A stretch of 58,505 nt of DNA, from positions 1 to 58,505 of the forward strand of contig NZ_DAIQAX010000004.1 of the NCBI RefSeq assembly GCF_036781485.1, read 5' to 3'. The position numbers and the translations under genes were made by a program. How positions within the stretch are numbered: position 1 is the stretch's first letter; every line of letters starts with the position of its first letter. Shown piece by piece: positions 41,080 to 49,687 of this stretch. The stretch is from Thermocrinis sp. (GTDB lineage Bacteria; Aquificota; Aquificia; Aquificales; Aquificaceae). Under the pieces are notes generated by a model that made no database searches, was not told the DNA's origin, and was given only the letters and a program-made list of their open reading frames with translations.

Positions 41080-42759
41080 ATGATAGCTTACTTTGCAATG
41101 GAAATAGGATTGGAAGATAGGATACCTACCTACAGCGGAGGACTGGGCACGCTTGCTGGGGATACACTTTACGCATACGCAGATATTGGAATACCTGCGG
41201 TAGGTATAACCCTTCTTTACAAAAAAGGATACGTTTCTCAAAAAATAACTCCAAGCGGTATGCAGTTAGACTTTGACACGCCATGGGACTACAAAAAGAT
41301 TCTAAAGCCTACTAATCTGCAATTGCAAATAAGCTTTGGGGAATTAGTTCAAGAATTCACCGCTTGGGAATACTCAATAATAGGCAGAGAGGAGATTAAG
41401 GTCTTTTTCTTAGATGCAAGTTTACCAAATAACCATCCAGAAATAAGAAAACTAAACGACAGACTGTATTACGACGATGGCATACTTAGACTGCGCCAAG
41501 AGATACTCTTAGGAATAGGTGGATACAGACTTTTGAAGGCCCTTGGATACAACATAAGTGTTTATCACATAAACGAGAGCCATTCTGCCTTTTTGGTTGT
41601 TGAGCTCATAAAAGAACTTGGAAGTAAAGAGGAGGTTCGTAAGAAGTGTGTCTTTACTACACATACACCCGTGCCTGCAGGACACGACAAGTTTCCGGTG
41701 GATATGGTAAAGCAAGAGCTAAAGTCCTACGATCATATAGATTGGGATAAGGAGGCTGAGGAAGGCTTTATAAACCTCTCTAAGCTTTCGTTAAACTACA
41801 GCGGAAAAGTAAATGCGGTTTCTTACAAACACATGTTTGTGTCCTCAAACCTCTTCCCCGAATGCTCTGTTTTTTCAGAAGGTTACTGTAAGATGGATTA
41901 TGTGACCAACGGTGTTTATCACAAAAGGTGGATACATCGGGAAATTCAAGAGCTGTTTAACGAATACATACCAGGCTGGGACGAAAATCCCATCCTTCTT
42001 GGACAAGCATACTACATTCCCTCCGAGCTACTCCTAAAAGCCCACATGAGGATAAAGAGTGATCTGGTAAATTTGGTAAATAAGCTAACAGACTCTAGCT
42101 TCTCTGACGATGTTTTTACAATATGCGTAGCAAGAAGGGTCACTGCTTACAAAAGGAACAACCTAATACTTTCTGATATAGAAAGGCTAAAATACATAGC
42201 AGAGCACAACGGAGATATGCAGATTATCTTTGCGGGCAAGGCACACCCAAAGGACACCTTTGGAAAGGAAATGATAGCAGACATAATCCACAAGTCTAAG
42301 AAGCTCAAAGAGATGACCAAAAGCATAAAGGTTGCCTTTTTGGAAAATTACAGCATTGAAATGGCAAAACTTTTGGTCGCGGGGTGTGACGTGTGGTTGA
42401 ATAATCCAAGAAGGCCTTACGAGGCGTGTGGAACGAGCGGAATGAAAGCTGGAATGAACGGAGTGCTGAATTTTAGCACCTGGGACGGCTGGTGGTTGGA
42501 GGGAGGCATTGAAGGTATAAACGGCTGGGGTATTGGTCCAAAGCCAAAGTGGGATGATCTTTCTGAGTCAAACGATAAAGAAGACTTAGAGGACATCTAT
42601 GGAAAATTAGCCCATATAATACTGCCTATGTTCTACCGCAGAAAGGACGAATGGGTAAGGATGATGAAAAACAGCATTGCAACCATAGGACCTTACTTTA
42701 ATACTTACAGAATGGCTTACGAATACTTAGGTAAAATTTATCAAATTGGTTTGAGGTGA
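41080..42759 (+). CDS. glgP: Alpha-glucan phosphorylase, short thermophile type
   Basis: 559 residues, well below the roughly 800 of E. coli-type enzymes and like the short GT35 enzymes of thermophiles. It releases glucose 1-phosphate from glycogen or maltodextrins using PLP. YFAMEIGLEDRIPTYSGGLG lies at the N-terminus, THTPVPAGHD in the middle, and EACGTSGMKAGMNG near the C-terminus includes the PLP lysine. It starts ten bases after nadC and, with glgA, completes synthesis and breakdown of glycogen. Confidence 0.93.
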   Translation: MIAYFAMEIGLEDRIPTYSGGLGTLAGDTLYAYADIGIPAVGITLLYKKGYVSQKITPSGMQLDFDTPWDYKKILKPTNLQLQISFGELVQEFTAWEYSIIGREEIKVFFLDASLPNNHPEIRKLNDRLYYDDGILRLRQEILLGIGGYRLLKALGYNISVYHINESHSAFLVVELIKELGSKEEVRKKCVFTTHTPVPAGHDKFPVDMVKQELKSYDHIDWDKEAEEGFINLSKLSLNYSGKVNAVSYKHMFVSSNLFPECSVFSEGYCKMDYVTNGVYHKRWIHREIQELFNEYIPGWDENPILLGQAYYIPSELLLKAHMRIKSDLVNLVNKLTDSSFSDDVFTICVARRVTAYKRNNLILSDIERLKYIAEHNGDMQIIFAGKAHPKDTFGKEMIADIIHKSKKLKEMTKSIKVAFLENYSIEMAKLLVAGCDVWLNNPRRPYEACGTSGMKAGMNGVLNFSTWDGWWLEGGIEGINGWGIGPKPKWDDLSESNDKEDLEDIYGKLAHIILPMFYRRKDEWVRMMKNSIATIGPYFNTYRMAYEYLGKIYQIGLR

Positions 42760-42763
42760 GATC

Positions 42764-43654
42764 ATGAGCAAAAAAGAGCTTATAAGCTTACTACTTTATG
42801 ATGTTGCCTTAGAACACTCTGCCATAGTGCAGTATCTTTATCACATATTTCTTATAACCGATGCCAACATAACCTCCGAAATAGAAGAGATAGCCAGGCA
42901 AGAGATGCGCCACCTAAAGTGGTTTGCCCAAAAGGTAGTTCAGCTTGGAGGAGAGGTAGTCCTTGACAGGTTAGAGGACATGATAATGGTGGGTGGTCCA
43001 GACTGGGCAGACATGCTCTCAAAAGATGTGCTTGCGGAAGAGATGGCTATAGAGATATACACAAAGCAGTTGGAGATTGTAAAAGACGACTCGGTGAAAA
43101 GGCTCTTAGAAAGAGTCATAAAGGACGAAAACACCCATAGGTTTGAGTTTAGTGAGTTAAGAGACAAGGTTAAAGAGGGGATGATTTGTTACCAAGAAGA
43201 AAGACAAAAAGTAGATCCAAAAACCTTAGAGGTGCTCAACAAGTTCCTACAGGAGGAGTATGCAAGCATAATAAAATACCTTTATCAGTTCTTCCACTCA
43301 AAGGACATAAACCACAGGGATGTTATGCTTGATGTGGCCATAGAGAGCATGGTGCATATGGGGAAGATAGGAGAAAAGATAGGAGAGCTTGGCGGTATGC
43401 CCAATATGAAGACGGACTTCTCACCTATAAAATACAAGAGCATGCAGGAAAGTTTGAAAGAAGATATAGCTTTTGAACAGCAAGCTATGGGTGAGTATGA
43501 GAAGGACATAAAAAGCTCAGCAGACCCAGAAATAAAAAGGCTTTTTGAATTTATAGAGCACCAAGAAGAGTATCACAGACATATGCTGCTGGAACTTTTT
43601 AAGAAGATGAGAAAACTCACGGTGGGAGATCTGAGAAAGAGCAAAAATGATTGA
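42764..43654 (+). CDS. Tandem ferritin-like domain protein
   Basis: 296 residues with two ferritin-like four-helix repeats. In the first, Glu17, E47xxH50, Glu93 and E122xxH125 form a full di-iron site. In the second, Glu165 and E268xxH271 are kept, but the position matching Glu47 is Ser195 (before His198), so its site looks incomplete. It may store iron or protect against oxidants; the substrate is unknown. It starts four bases after glgP and overlaps gmhA. Confidence 0.8.
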   Translation: MSKKELISLLLYDVALEHSAIVQYLYHIFLITDANITSEIEEIARQEMRHLKWFAQKVVQLGGEVVLDRLEDMIMVGGPDWADMLSKDVLAEEMAIEIYTKQLEIVKDDSVKRLLERVIKDENTHRFEFSELRDKVKEGMICYQEERQKVDPKTLEVLNKFLQEEYASIIKYLYQFFHSKDINHRDVMLDVAIESMVHMGKIGEKIGELGGMPNMKTDFSPIKYKSMQESLKEDIAFEQQAMGEYEKDIKSSADPEIKRLFEFIEHQEEYHRHMLLELFKKMRKLTVGDLRKSKND

Positions 43655-44210
43655 TTTGGTGATAAATTCCTTCAGGGAAAGTGCGGACGTAAAGCTTGCC
43701 TTTGTGGAAACTTACGCAGAAAGGCTCTTGGAAGTGGGGAAAATAATAGCCAACGCACTGAAGGATGGAAACAAGGTCTTACTTTTTGGAAACGGTGGAA
43801 GCGCAGCGGATGCCCAACACATAGCGGCGGAGATCGTGGGAAGGTTTAAGAAAGAAAGAAAAGCATTGCCAGCTATAGCTCTAACAACCGATACTTCTAT
43901 ACTTACTGCAGTGGGAAATGATTACGGCTTTGAAACCATATTTGAAAGACAGATAGAAGCCCTCTGCATGCCCGGAGACATAGCCATAGGCATAACCACT
44001 TCTGGCAATTCAGAAAATGTTATAAGGGGTCTGAGAAAAGCCCACGACCTTGGAGCTACAACTGTAGCTCTGACTGGAAGGAACGGAGGAAAGGTAGTAG
44101 ATATTGCCCATTATTCTTTTGTAGTCCCATCTTACGACACAGCAAGAATACAAGAATGCCACATAACCATCGGACATGTGCTTTGTGAAATAGTAGAGCA
44201 TCTTTTATGA
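43647..44210 (+). CDS. gmhA: Sedoheptulose 7-phosphate isomerase
   Basis: 187 residues, SIS fold. Converts sedoheptulose 7-phosphate to D-glycero-D-manno-heptose 7-phosphate, the first step to LPS core heptose. FGNGGSAADAQHIAAE with its catalytic residues, ALTTDTSILTAVGNDYGFE and GITTSGNSENV are typical. It overlaps the ferritin-like gene upstream by eight bases and nadK downstream by four. Confidence 0.95.
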   Translation: MIDLVINSFRESADVKLAFVETYAERLLEVGKIIANALKDGNKVLLFGNGGSAADAQHIAAEIVGRFKKERKALPAIALTTDTSILTAVGNDYGFETIFERQIEALCMPGDIAIGITTSGNSENVIRGLRKAHDLGATTVALTGRNGGKVVDIAHYSFVVPSYDTARIQECHITIGHVLCEIVEHLL

Positions 44211-45004
44211 AAGTGCTTTTGTTTGTAAAGAACTCTCCCAATGCCTTAGATACAGCGGAAAGTATTCGGAAGTTTTTAGAAGACAAAGGTATTGGAGTAA
44301 AAATCTTCATCAACGAGCCAGGGAAAGCTCCAGAAGAAGAGAACTACAAGCTAACCATAGTGATAGGAGGGGATGGCACCTTTTTGGCTGGAGCAAGGTT
44401 TTCTGCAGTCCAAGGCATACCTGTTTTGGGCATCAATGAGGGTAAGTTCGGTTTTTTGACGGAGGTTGATAGGGACGAATGCTTTAGTATTATTCAGGAA
44501 ATTTTGGAAGGAAAGCTAAGACCTCAAAAAAGGATGATGATCTCCGCCTTTGTGGAAGATAAGTTAATAGGACACTATCTTAACGATGTGGTCCTTTCTA
44601 AGCTCAGTTTGGCGAGAATGGTGGATGTGGAAGCTTTTGTAGATGGGGAATTTATGGTAAGGGTTTATGGAGATGGTATCTTGCTTTCCACACCAACAGG
44701 TTCTACAGCCTACGCACTGTCTGCAGGAGGACCCATAGTCCATCCTTCTTTAGAAACCATTTTGTTTGTTCCCATATGCCCTCACACCCTATCTAACAGA
44801 CCCGTGTTAATCCCACCCAATTTAGAGATAAGCCTTGTCTCTAGCTCTCCTACCTTCTTGACCCTTGACGGACAGGAGGGAATGGAAGTAGAACCTAAAA
44901 AAAAGATCACTGTCAAAAAATCGCCCTATTACTGCACCCTATATACCCATCCCAGAAGAAGCTTTTTCTACATTCTTAGAGAAAAGCTCAGGTGGGGAAG
45001 ATAA
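44207..45004 (+). CDS. nadK: NAD kinase
   Basis: 265 residues. Makes NADP from NAD with ATP or polyphosphate. The catalytic GGDGTFL motif, NEGKFGFLTE, and the second conserved loop TPTGSTAYALSAGGPI are present, as is the late LTLDGQEG. The ATG overlaps the gmhA stop. The last 66 bases are antisense to the PHP-domain gene. Confidence 0.95.
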   Translation: MKVLLFVKNSPNALDTAESIRKFLEDKGIGVKIFINEPGKAPEEENYKLTIVIGGDGTFLAGARFSAVQGIPVLGINEGKFGFLTEVDRDECFSIIQEILEGKLRPQKRMMISAFVEDKLIGHYLNDVVLSKLSLARMVDVEAFVDGEFMVRVYGDGILLSTPTGSTAYALSAGGPIVHPSLETILFVPICPHTLSNRPVLIPPNLEISLVSSSPTFLTLDGQEGMEVEPKKKITVKKSPYYCTLYTHPRRSFFYILREKLRWGR

Positions 45005-46015
45005 AACAAAAAGCAAAGCTGGTTTTATTCCAAAGTAAATGTTTTTGAGCTTGAAAGAATAAAGAAAACCCACGTATACATTCCTGCCTTCCTCAATCGG
45101 TAAGCGTAAATTACAGCCTTGGTAATATCTCTTTGATCTTTCTGTAATATGCAAAGCTAAAAAGTTTTCGTAAGGAGAGAGAACCCTGACATTGGCTCCG
45201 TCTTTGTAAGCCAAAAACACCTTTCTCTGGAAGGAGATAAGGTTTAAACCTAATAGCATAGCGTCCAGGAGCTCAGTTGCTGAATTTACGGGCCTGTTGG
45301 TTATCAAAAAGTTTCTCATAAGATAGAAAGACTGAGAATAAGAGGGGAAAAGAATTCTTTTGCCTACCTCCCTTACGTAGATTTTGGTGTGGTGGTCCAG
45401 TCCTCCCAAGATGGGATTGTTCCAACCCTCTTGGATGTATCTTACAGCATAACTTTTTACATCTATAACCTTCTTTAGAATTTCAAGGGATTTTTCTTTG
45501 ATAAAGGGATACAGAAGCATTACCGCAGGCAGGAAGAAAAACAGCTTCTTTTTGTCTTCAAGAAGGGCGTCTTTTAGGTCTATTAGTTCCAAAAAATAAC
45601 CTTCTTTGTTGAGTTTCCACCTGTATTTTTCCTTAAAGGGATGGGCTATGATTTTAAGCTTGCCAATCTCTAAGAGGTCTCCCAGTATCCCGTCTTTGCC
45701 ATTTATCTTCCTTTCCACTCCAGCAATGGTTTTGTTGTTGCAAAAATGCTTAAAGCTGTCATTATCGTGGTCTGTTATCAGAGCAAAGTCTATACCTTCC
45801 CTTTCCATTGCAGAGAAAATGTCTTCTGGTTTTCCCAAAGAGTCGTAAGAAAACTGGGTGTGAATGTGAACTTGGTAAGAATAGACAAAAAGGTTGGGGA
45901 TTTTCTCAGGCAGGTCATTTACATGCTCAGCCTTTATCCATTTAAAAGGAAAAAGGAAAACCACCAGAATGTAAAGCGCAGATGCAAAGATAATTAAAAG
46001 GACAGTATCTATCAC
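44939..46015 (-). CDS. Membrane-anchored PHP-domain protein
   Basis: 358 residues. An N-terminal hydrophobic helix (about 4-23) is followed by a PHP metal site: HIHTQFSYDS, then ITDHDND with a later AHPFKEKY motif, and GGLDHH in the second half. PHP proteins are metal-dependent phosphoesterases; this one probably faces the periplasm or is membrane-bound. The C-terminal domain (about 250-358) is unassigned. It overlaps the trpS stop by ATGA and converges on nadK with a 66-base overlap. Confidence 0.8.
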   Translation of the reverse strand: MIDTVLLIIFASALYILVVFLFPFKWIKAEHVNDLPEKIPNLFVYSYQVHIHTQFSYDSLGKPEDIFSAMEREGIDFALITDHDNDSFKHFCNNKTIAGVERKINGKDGILGDLLEIGKLKIIAHPFKEKYRWKLNKEGYFLELIDLKDALLEDKKKLFFFLPAVMLLYPFIKEKSLEILKKVIDVKSYAVRYIQEGWNNPILGGLDHHTKIYVREVGKRILFPSYSQSFYLMRNFLITNRPVNSATELLDAMLLGLNLISFQRKVFLAYKDGANVRVLSPYENFLALHITERSKRYYQGCNLRLPIEEGRNVYVGFLYSFKLKNIYFGIKPALLFVLSSPPELFSKNVEKASSGMGI

Positions 46016-47193
46016 AGCTTCATCTTTTCCCTAACTTCCTCTAAGGTTTGTTTTGCAATCTGCTTAGCTCTTTCGGAACCTTCTATAAACACTTCTTTAA
46101 TGTCTTTAATGGATTTTTCCACCTCCAGTCTTTTTTCCCTTATGGGTTCTAAAAAGCTTTCCAAACCTTCAAACATGATCTTTTTACAATCCACACAGCC
46201 TAAGGTTCCGCTCATGCAATCAACCTCTATCTGCTGTGTGGTCTCACTGCTGGTAAATAGGCGATGGTAAAAGAAAACTGGGCATAAGTGAGGTCTTCCG
46301 GGATCTCCCTTTCTGAGCTTTTGGGGATCTGTGAAAAACTTCATAACCTTCTGCCTGACCTCCTCCTTTTCATCCGCAAAAAATATGGCGTTGTTATATG
46401 ACTTACTCATCTTTCTTCCGTCTGTTCCCAAAAGCTTTGGAGTTTCTGTTAGCAATGCCTTTGGTTCTGGAAAGACCTCTCCGTAAAGTTGATTGAATCT
46501 TCTGGCAATTTCCCTACTTAGCTCTATGTGCGGAAGTTGGTCTTCTCCCACAGGCACAGCTTCAGCCTTGTATATTAAAATGTCCACAGCCTGCAAAACT
46601 GGATAGCCCAAAAAGCCGTATGTGTCCGTATCGTAAAAGTCCTTCCGTGAAACGTTTAACCTGCTTAGTATCTCAGGTTCCAAAAAACCATCAAAGACAG
46701 CCCTTATGAAGCTATCAGATAAAGCGTCTAAAAGCACCTCTTCCAAAGCTTCAAAATCAACTATCTTGTATGGGACCTTGGCAAGAAACTCTTTAACTAA
46801 GTCTCTCAATCCCCCCTTAAAACTAAGCTCCAAGTCTGAAATCCTCAGAAGGTTTAACTTCATGTCTTTGTAGGTTGGGTTCCACTCAAGCCAGCTTTTT
46901 GGCGTGATCATAGAAAAGATGAGAAAGAGTTCTAACTCTTCCTTTACTTGGGATTGGATGAAAAGCGTGCTTTTGTTTGGGTCCAAACCAAGGGCTATCC
47001 AATCTATCATTACCTGCTCTATGTTTTCCTTTATTTGCTCCGTGCTTTTGTATCCTGTAGTTAGCGCATGCCAGTCTGCTATCATGTAAAAGGTCTCGTG
47101 CTTTTCCTGGAGCTCCAGCCAGTTTTTGATAACGCCAAAGTAATGACCTAAGTGAAGTTTGCCTGTAGGCCTCATGCCACTAAGCACTTTCAT
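46012..47193 (-). CDS. trpS: Tryptophanyl-tRNA synthetase with insertion and cysteine cluster
   Basis: 393 residues against about 330 in most bacteria. HLGH (14-17) and KMSKS (261-265) are intact. Between NPTYKD and TYGFLGYPVLQAVDIL an insertion of roughly 75 residues (about 112-190) replaces the usual short helix. The C-terminal domain has Cys304, Cys326, Cys333 and Cys336, spaced C-x21-C-x6-C-x2-C, close to the C-x22-C-x6-C-x2-C iron-sulfur motif of Thermotoga TrpRS. A [4Fe-4S] cluster near the anticodon site is therefore likely. It leads the PHP gene by an ATGA junction. Confidence 0.92.
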   Translation of the reverse strand: MKVLSGMRPTGKLHLGHYFGVIKNWLELQEKHETFYMIADWHALTTGYKSTEQIKENIEQVMIDWIALGLDPNKSTLFIQSQVKEELELFLIFSMITPKSWLEWNPTYKDMKLNLLRISDLELSFKGGLRDLVKEFLAKVPYKIVDFEALEEVLLDALSDSFIRAVFDGFLEPEILSRLNVSRKDFYDTDTYGFLGYPVLQAVDILIYKAEAVPVGEDQLPHIELSREIARRFNQLYGEVFPEPKALLTETPKLLGTDGRKMSKSYNNAIFFADEKEEVRQKVMKFFTDPQKLRKGDPGRPHLCPVFFYHRLFTSSETTQQIEVDCMSGTLGCVDCKKIMFEGLESFLEPIREKRLEVEKSIKDIKEVFIEGSERAKQIAKQTLEEVREKMKL

Positions 47194-47217
47194 AGCAATA
47201 TCTATTTTAAAAACTTC

Positions 47218-47496
47218 TTAACTAAGCAACTTCATATCAATCTTTCTCCTAACATAAGGGTGACTTTCCAACAAGCATGATGTTTTCCGGCTTTACATCC
47301 CCATGTATATAGCCTCTGCTGTGTAAGAACTCCAACCCTTTGCCTACTTGAAATATTATTTTCAAGGCTTGATCTTCCGAAAGCACTCCAAAGGTGTTTA
47401 TGTAGTGTTTTAGATTTCCCACATCCATAAGTTCGTATAGTAAAGACAACCCTCCTCTATTATTAGTATCACGTCTCCTTTTTCGTAGGTAGCCAT
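47218..47496 (-). pseudogene. Remnant of a Ser/Thr protein kinase gene
   Basis: One frame (47249-47449) holds a fragment of a Hanks-type kinase: YELMDVGNLKHYI, LEFLHSRGYIHGDVKPENIML (the catalytic loop, HGDVKPEN). It stops at once after this. The DFG loop, activation segment and most of the C-lobe are missing. In another frame upstream, ATYEKGDVILIIEEG resembles the preceding kinase strand, and in a third frame downstream HPYVRRKIDMKLLS resembles a kinase C-terminus. I read this as a gene with frameshifts and an internal deletion. The 47194-47588 gap holds nothing else apart from the promoter of the next gene. Confidence 0.65.
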
Positions 47497-47571
47497 ACCC
47501 TTAATCAAATATTAAACGCAACGCGAGGGACATTAACATAAACTAAACCACTGGTAAAAATACACAAAGTT

Positions 47572-47577
47572 TATAAT
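47572..47577 (+). promoter_or_regulatory. Putative -10 box of the S41 protease gene
   Basis: TATAAT ends 11 bases before the ATG at 47589, with a pyrimidine-rich stretch and no ribosome site between. Confidence 0.4.
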
Positions 47578-47588
47578 TTCTCTATCTC

Positions 47589-48698
47589 ATGAGCCTACCA
47601 TTCTTGTTACTATTGCTTTTGGTCTATGTCTCTTACGCCCAGGAACATTGTACAAAAGAAGAGATAGTTTCTAAGCTTAGGGATTATATCTCGCGCTACT
47701 ATCTGTGGAAGCACAAAATAGACACACTCCCAGAATGGAAGGACGAATCGGATGCTATAGCTTTCCTAAGATCAAAGGGGGATAGATGGACTACTATAAC
47801 TAAGTTAGAAGACGACAGAAACTGGTATTCTGGATCAAAAATCCTTGGCATAGGCATCAGGTGGGATGAGGACGGCACCATAGTTAAGGTGTTTGACAAC
47901 TCGCCCGCTCAAAGGGCTGGCTTAAAACCAAAAGACATAATCTATTCAATAAACGGTGAAACTGACAGAAGTAAATGGAGCACGGTCATAAGAAGCACGC
48001 CTGCGGACAAACCCGTCAAACTGGTAGTTATTAAAGACGGTATTTTTGTAGAAATGGAGATCTTCAAGGACTATTTTGTCGTAAGTCCCATTGAAGAAAA
48101 ACGAATAGTACATTTGGGCAACAAAAAATTAGGCTACATCCATCTTGTTAATTTTACCAATCCTGCGGTAAAGGGTTTTGCAGAGGCTCTGCAGTATTTT
48201 AAAGAGGAAGGTGTTGATGCCCTGATAATTAACCTAAGCAACAACAGTGGAGGGCTTATATCGGTGGCAAAGGCTATAGCGGACATGCTCATAAGTGGGG
48301 AGGGCGTAATGTTCTACTTGGAAAGTTCAACAAACGGTATAAGCGTGTATGAATTTAAAAAGGAGAAAATGCTTGATAAACCCATTTTCGTTATAGTGAA
48401 CAAAAACACAGCTTCAGCGGCAGAGCTTTTGGCGAGTTTGCTTAGAAGATACGCAGGGGCAATAGTTGCAGGAGAACCAACAGTTGGAAAATACGTTGGG
48501 AGTAACATGTATCCTTTGAACGACTGCGGTTTAGTTTTGAGGTTAATCACCTTTGCAATGAAACTTCCAGATGGCAGTTTTGTAGTTGGAGAGAAGGGCT
48601 TGGAACCAGACTGTAGAGTAGAAAAAGGTAATTTAGAAAAGGCATTAGATTGTTTTAAGAGTGTGATCGCTCCAGAATCTCTTTCAGCCTCTCCCTAA
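47589..48698 (+). CDS. S41 family C-terminal processing peptidase
   Basis: 369 residues. A signal peptide (MSLPFLLLLLLVYVSYA) implies export. A PDZ domain (about 95-160; GLKPKDIIYSINGE) precedes the tail-specific protease core with LSNNSGGLISVAKAIADM, the serine in NKNTASAAELLAS, and the lysine in PTVGKYVG. Substrates are unknown. The last 44 bases overlap the convergent P-loop kinase gene. Confidence 0.9.
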   Translation: MSLPFLLLLLLVYVSYAQEHCTKEEIVSKLRDYISRYYLWKHKIDTLPEWKDESDAIAFLRSKGDRWTTITKLEDDRNWYSGSKILGIGIRWDEDGTIVKVFDNSPAQRAGLKPKDIIYSINGETDRSKWSTVIRSTPADKPVKLVVIKDGIFVEMEIFKDYFVVSPIEEKRIVHLGNKKLGYIHLVNFTNPAVKGFAEALQYFKEEGVDALIINLSNNSGGLISVAKAIADMLISGEGVMFYLESSTNGISVYEFKKEKMLDKPIFVIVNKNTASAAELLASLLRRYAGAIVAGEPTVGKYVGSNMYPLNDCGLVLRLITFAMKLPDGSFVVGEKGLEPDCRVEKGNLEKALDCFKSVIAPESLSASP

Positions 48699-49176
48699 TA
48701 TAACCGGAGTTTTTTGTAGTATCCAGTATGAAGGCTTCTTGCGGGGGTTCAAAGATTTCTTTTTGTTTTAGGTATATTTCAACGTCCGCATCGGATATGT
48801 CTTCCCTTGAGTTAAGTCTTTTTAATATCTCCTCTTCGCTGGCTGTTATCCAGATGAGCACCGCATCGGGAAACTTTTTTAATACCATCTGTCTTTGCCA
48901 CTTCTTTAGAAAGGTGGCGTCCAAAACTACACTTTTGCCTTGCCTGAGTTTTTCTTCAGCAATCTCCAGCATACGCTCATAGACCTTTCTCGTCCAATCT
49001 TCCGCATAGATGCCCTCTGAAAAACCAACCTTTACCTTTTTGGTAAGTTCCAAACCAGCCATTTCTTTCCTTATCTGGTCGCTCCTTATCCACTCAAAAC
49101 CAAACTCTTTATGCAGAATGTTTGCTACAAAGGACTTTCCACTTCCAGACAGTCCAATTAGAACCACTAAAGTCAC
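48655..49176 (-). CDS. P-loop nucleotide kinase (AAA_33/zeta-like)
   Basis: 173 residues. Walker A GLSGSGKS is near residue 8, RSDQIRKEMAG follows, then VVLDATFLKKWQRQM and a lid segment with basic residues (ILKRLNSRED). It resembles small-molecule kinases such as gluconate or zeta-type kinases and the C-terminal part of some aminoglycoside-phosphotransferase fusions. The substrate is unknown. The start overlaps the DsbC/G-like gene stop by four bases. Confidence 0.8.
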   Translation of the reverse strand: MTLVVLIGLSGSGKSFVANILHKEFGFEWIRSDQIRKEMAGLELTKKVKVGFSEGIYAEDWTRKVYERMLEIAEEKLRQGKSVVLDATFLKKWQRQMVLKKFPDAVLIWITASEEEILKRLNSREDISDADVEIYLKQKEIFEPPQEAFILDTTKNSGYIRERLKEILERSHS

Positions 49177-49673
49177 TTCTTCACACCTATAATCTCAAGC
49201 ATTCGTGGGTTGTACCCTTCTATAACTTTGTAGTCCTTTAGGATTATGTTGTACGGGGTAGCGTTTATGTTTAACGTCTTTGCTATCTCTATGTGCTCAT
49301 CCACAAGACCACACTTTTTAACATCTAAAGACTTTCCGTCCATCCTACCAGAGAGCACCTCATCTAAGGCTTTTATTCTGTCCTTTGAACATGCTATATA
49401 GTCAGACTTTGCTCTGCTTTCTGGAAGGTTAGCAAAAGGAAGGAGAAATATATAAACCTTTATCTTATCGGGATGCTTTTTTAGGTCCTGCCACTCTTTC
49501 CTACAGTGGCCACAGTCCGGGTTTATAAAGGTGATAATTTCTACCTTTCCTTTCCCAAACACTATAGCCTTGCTTAGGGGTATTTGTTTTACCTGTTCTT
49601 TGACAAACTCACTGTATAGGTCTTGAGAAAAAACAACGGAAATTAAAGCAAAAAGTACAAACCAGAGTCTCAT
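49173..49673 (-). CDS. Periplasmic DsbC/DsbG-like thiol-disulfide protein
   Basis: 166 residues. A signal peptide (MRLWFVLFALISVVFS) precedes a thioredoxin fold with Cys54-Gly-His-Cys57 in INPDCGHCRKEW and the cis-proline loop NATPYNII. A second cysteine pair may lie at the two later cysteines (YIACSKD, VKKCGLV). It is a likely disulfide isomerase or reductase; there is no DsbC N-terminal dimerisation domain. It is divergent from murD across 14 bases. Confidence 0.85.
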   Translation of the reverse strand: MRLWFVLFALISVVFSQDLYSEFVKEQVKQIPLSKAIVFGKGKVEIITFINPDCGHCRKEWQDLKKHPDKIKVYIFLLPFANLPESRAKSDYIACSKDRIKALDEVLSGRMDGKSLDVKKCGLVDEHIEIAKTLNINATPYNIILKDYKVIEGYNPRMLEIIGVKK

Positions 49674-49687
49674 ATTAAAATGATACC

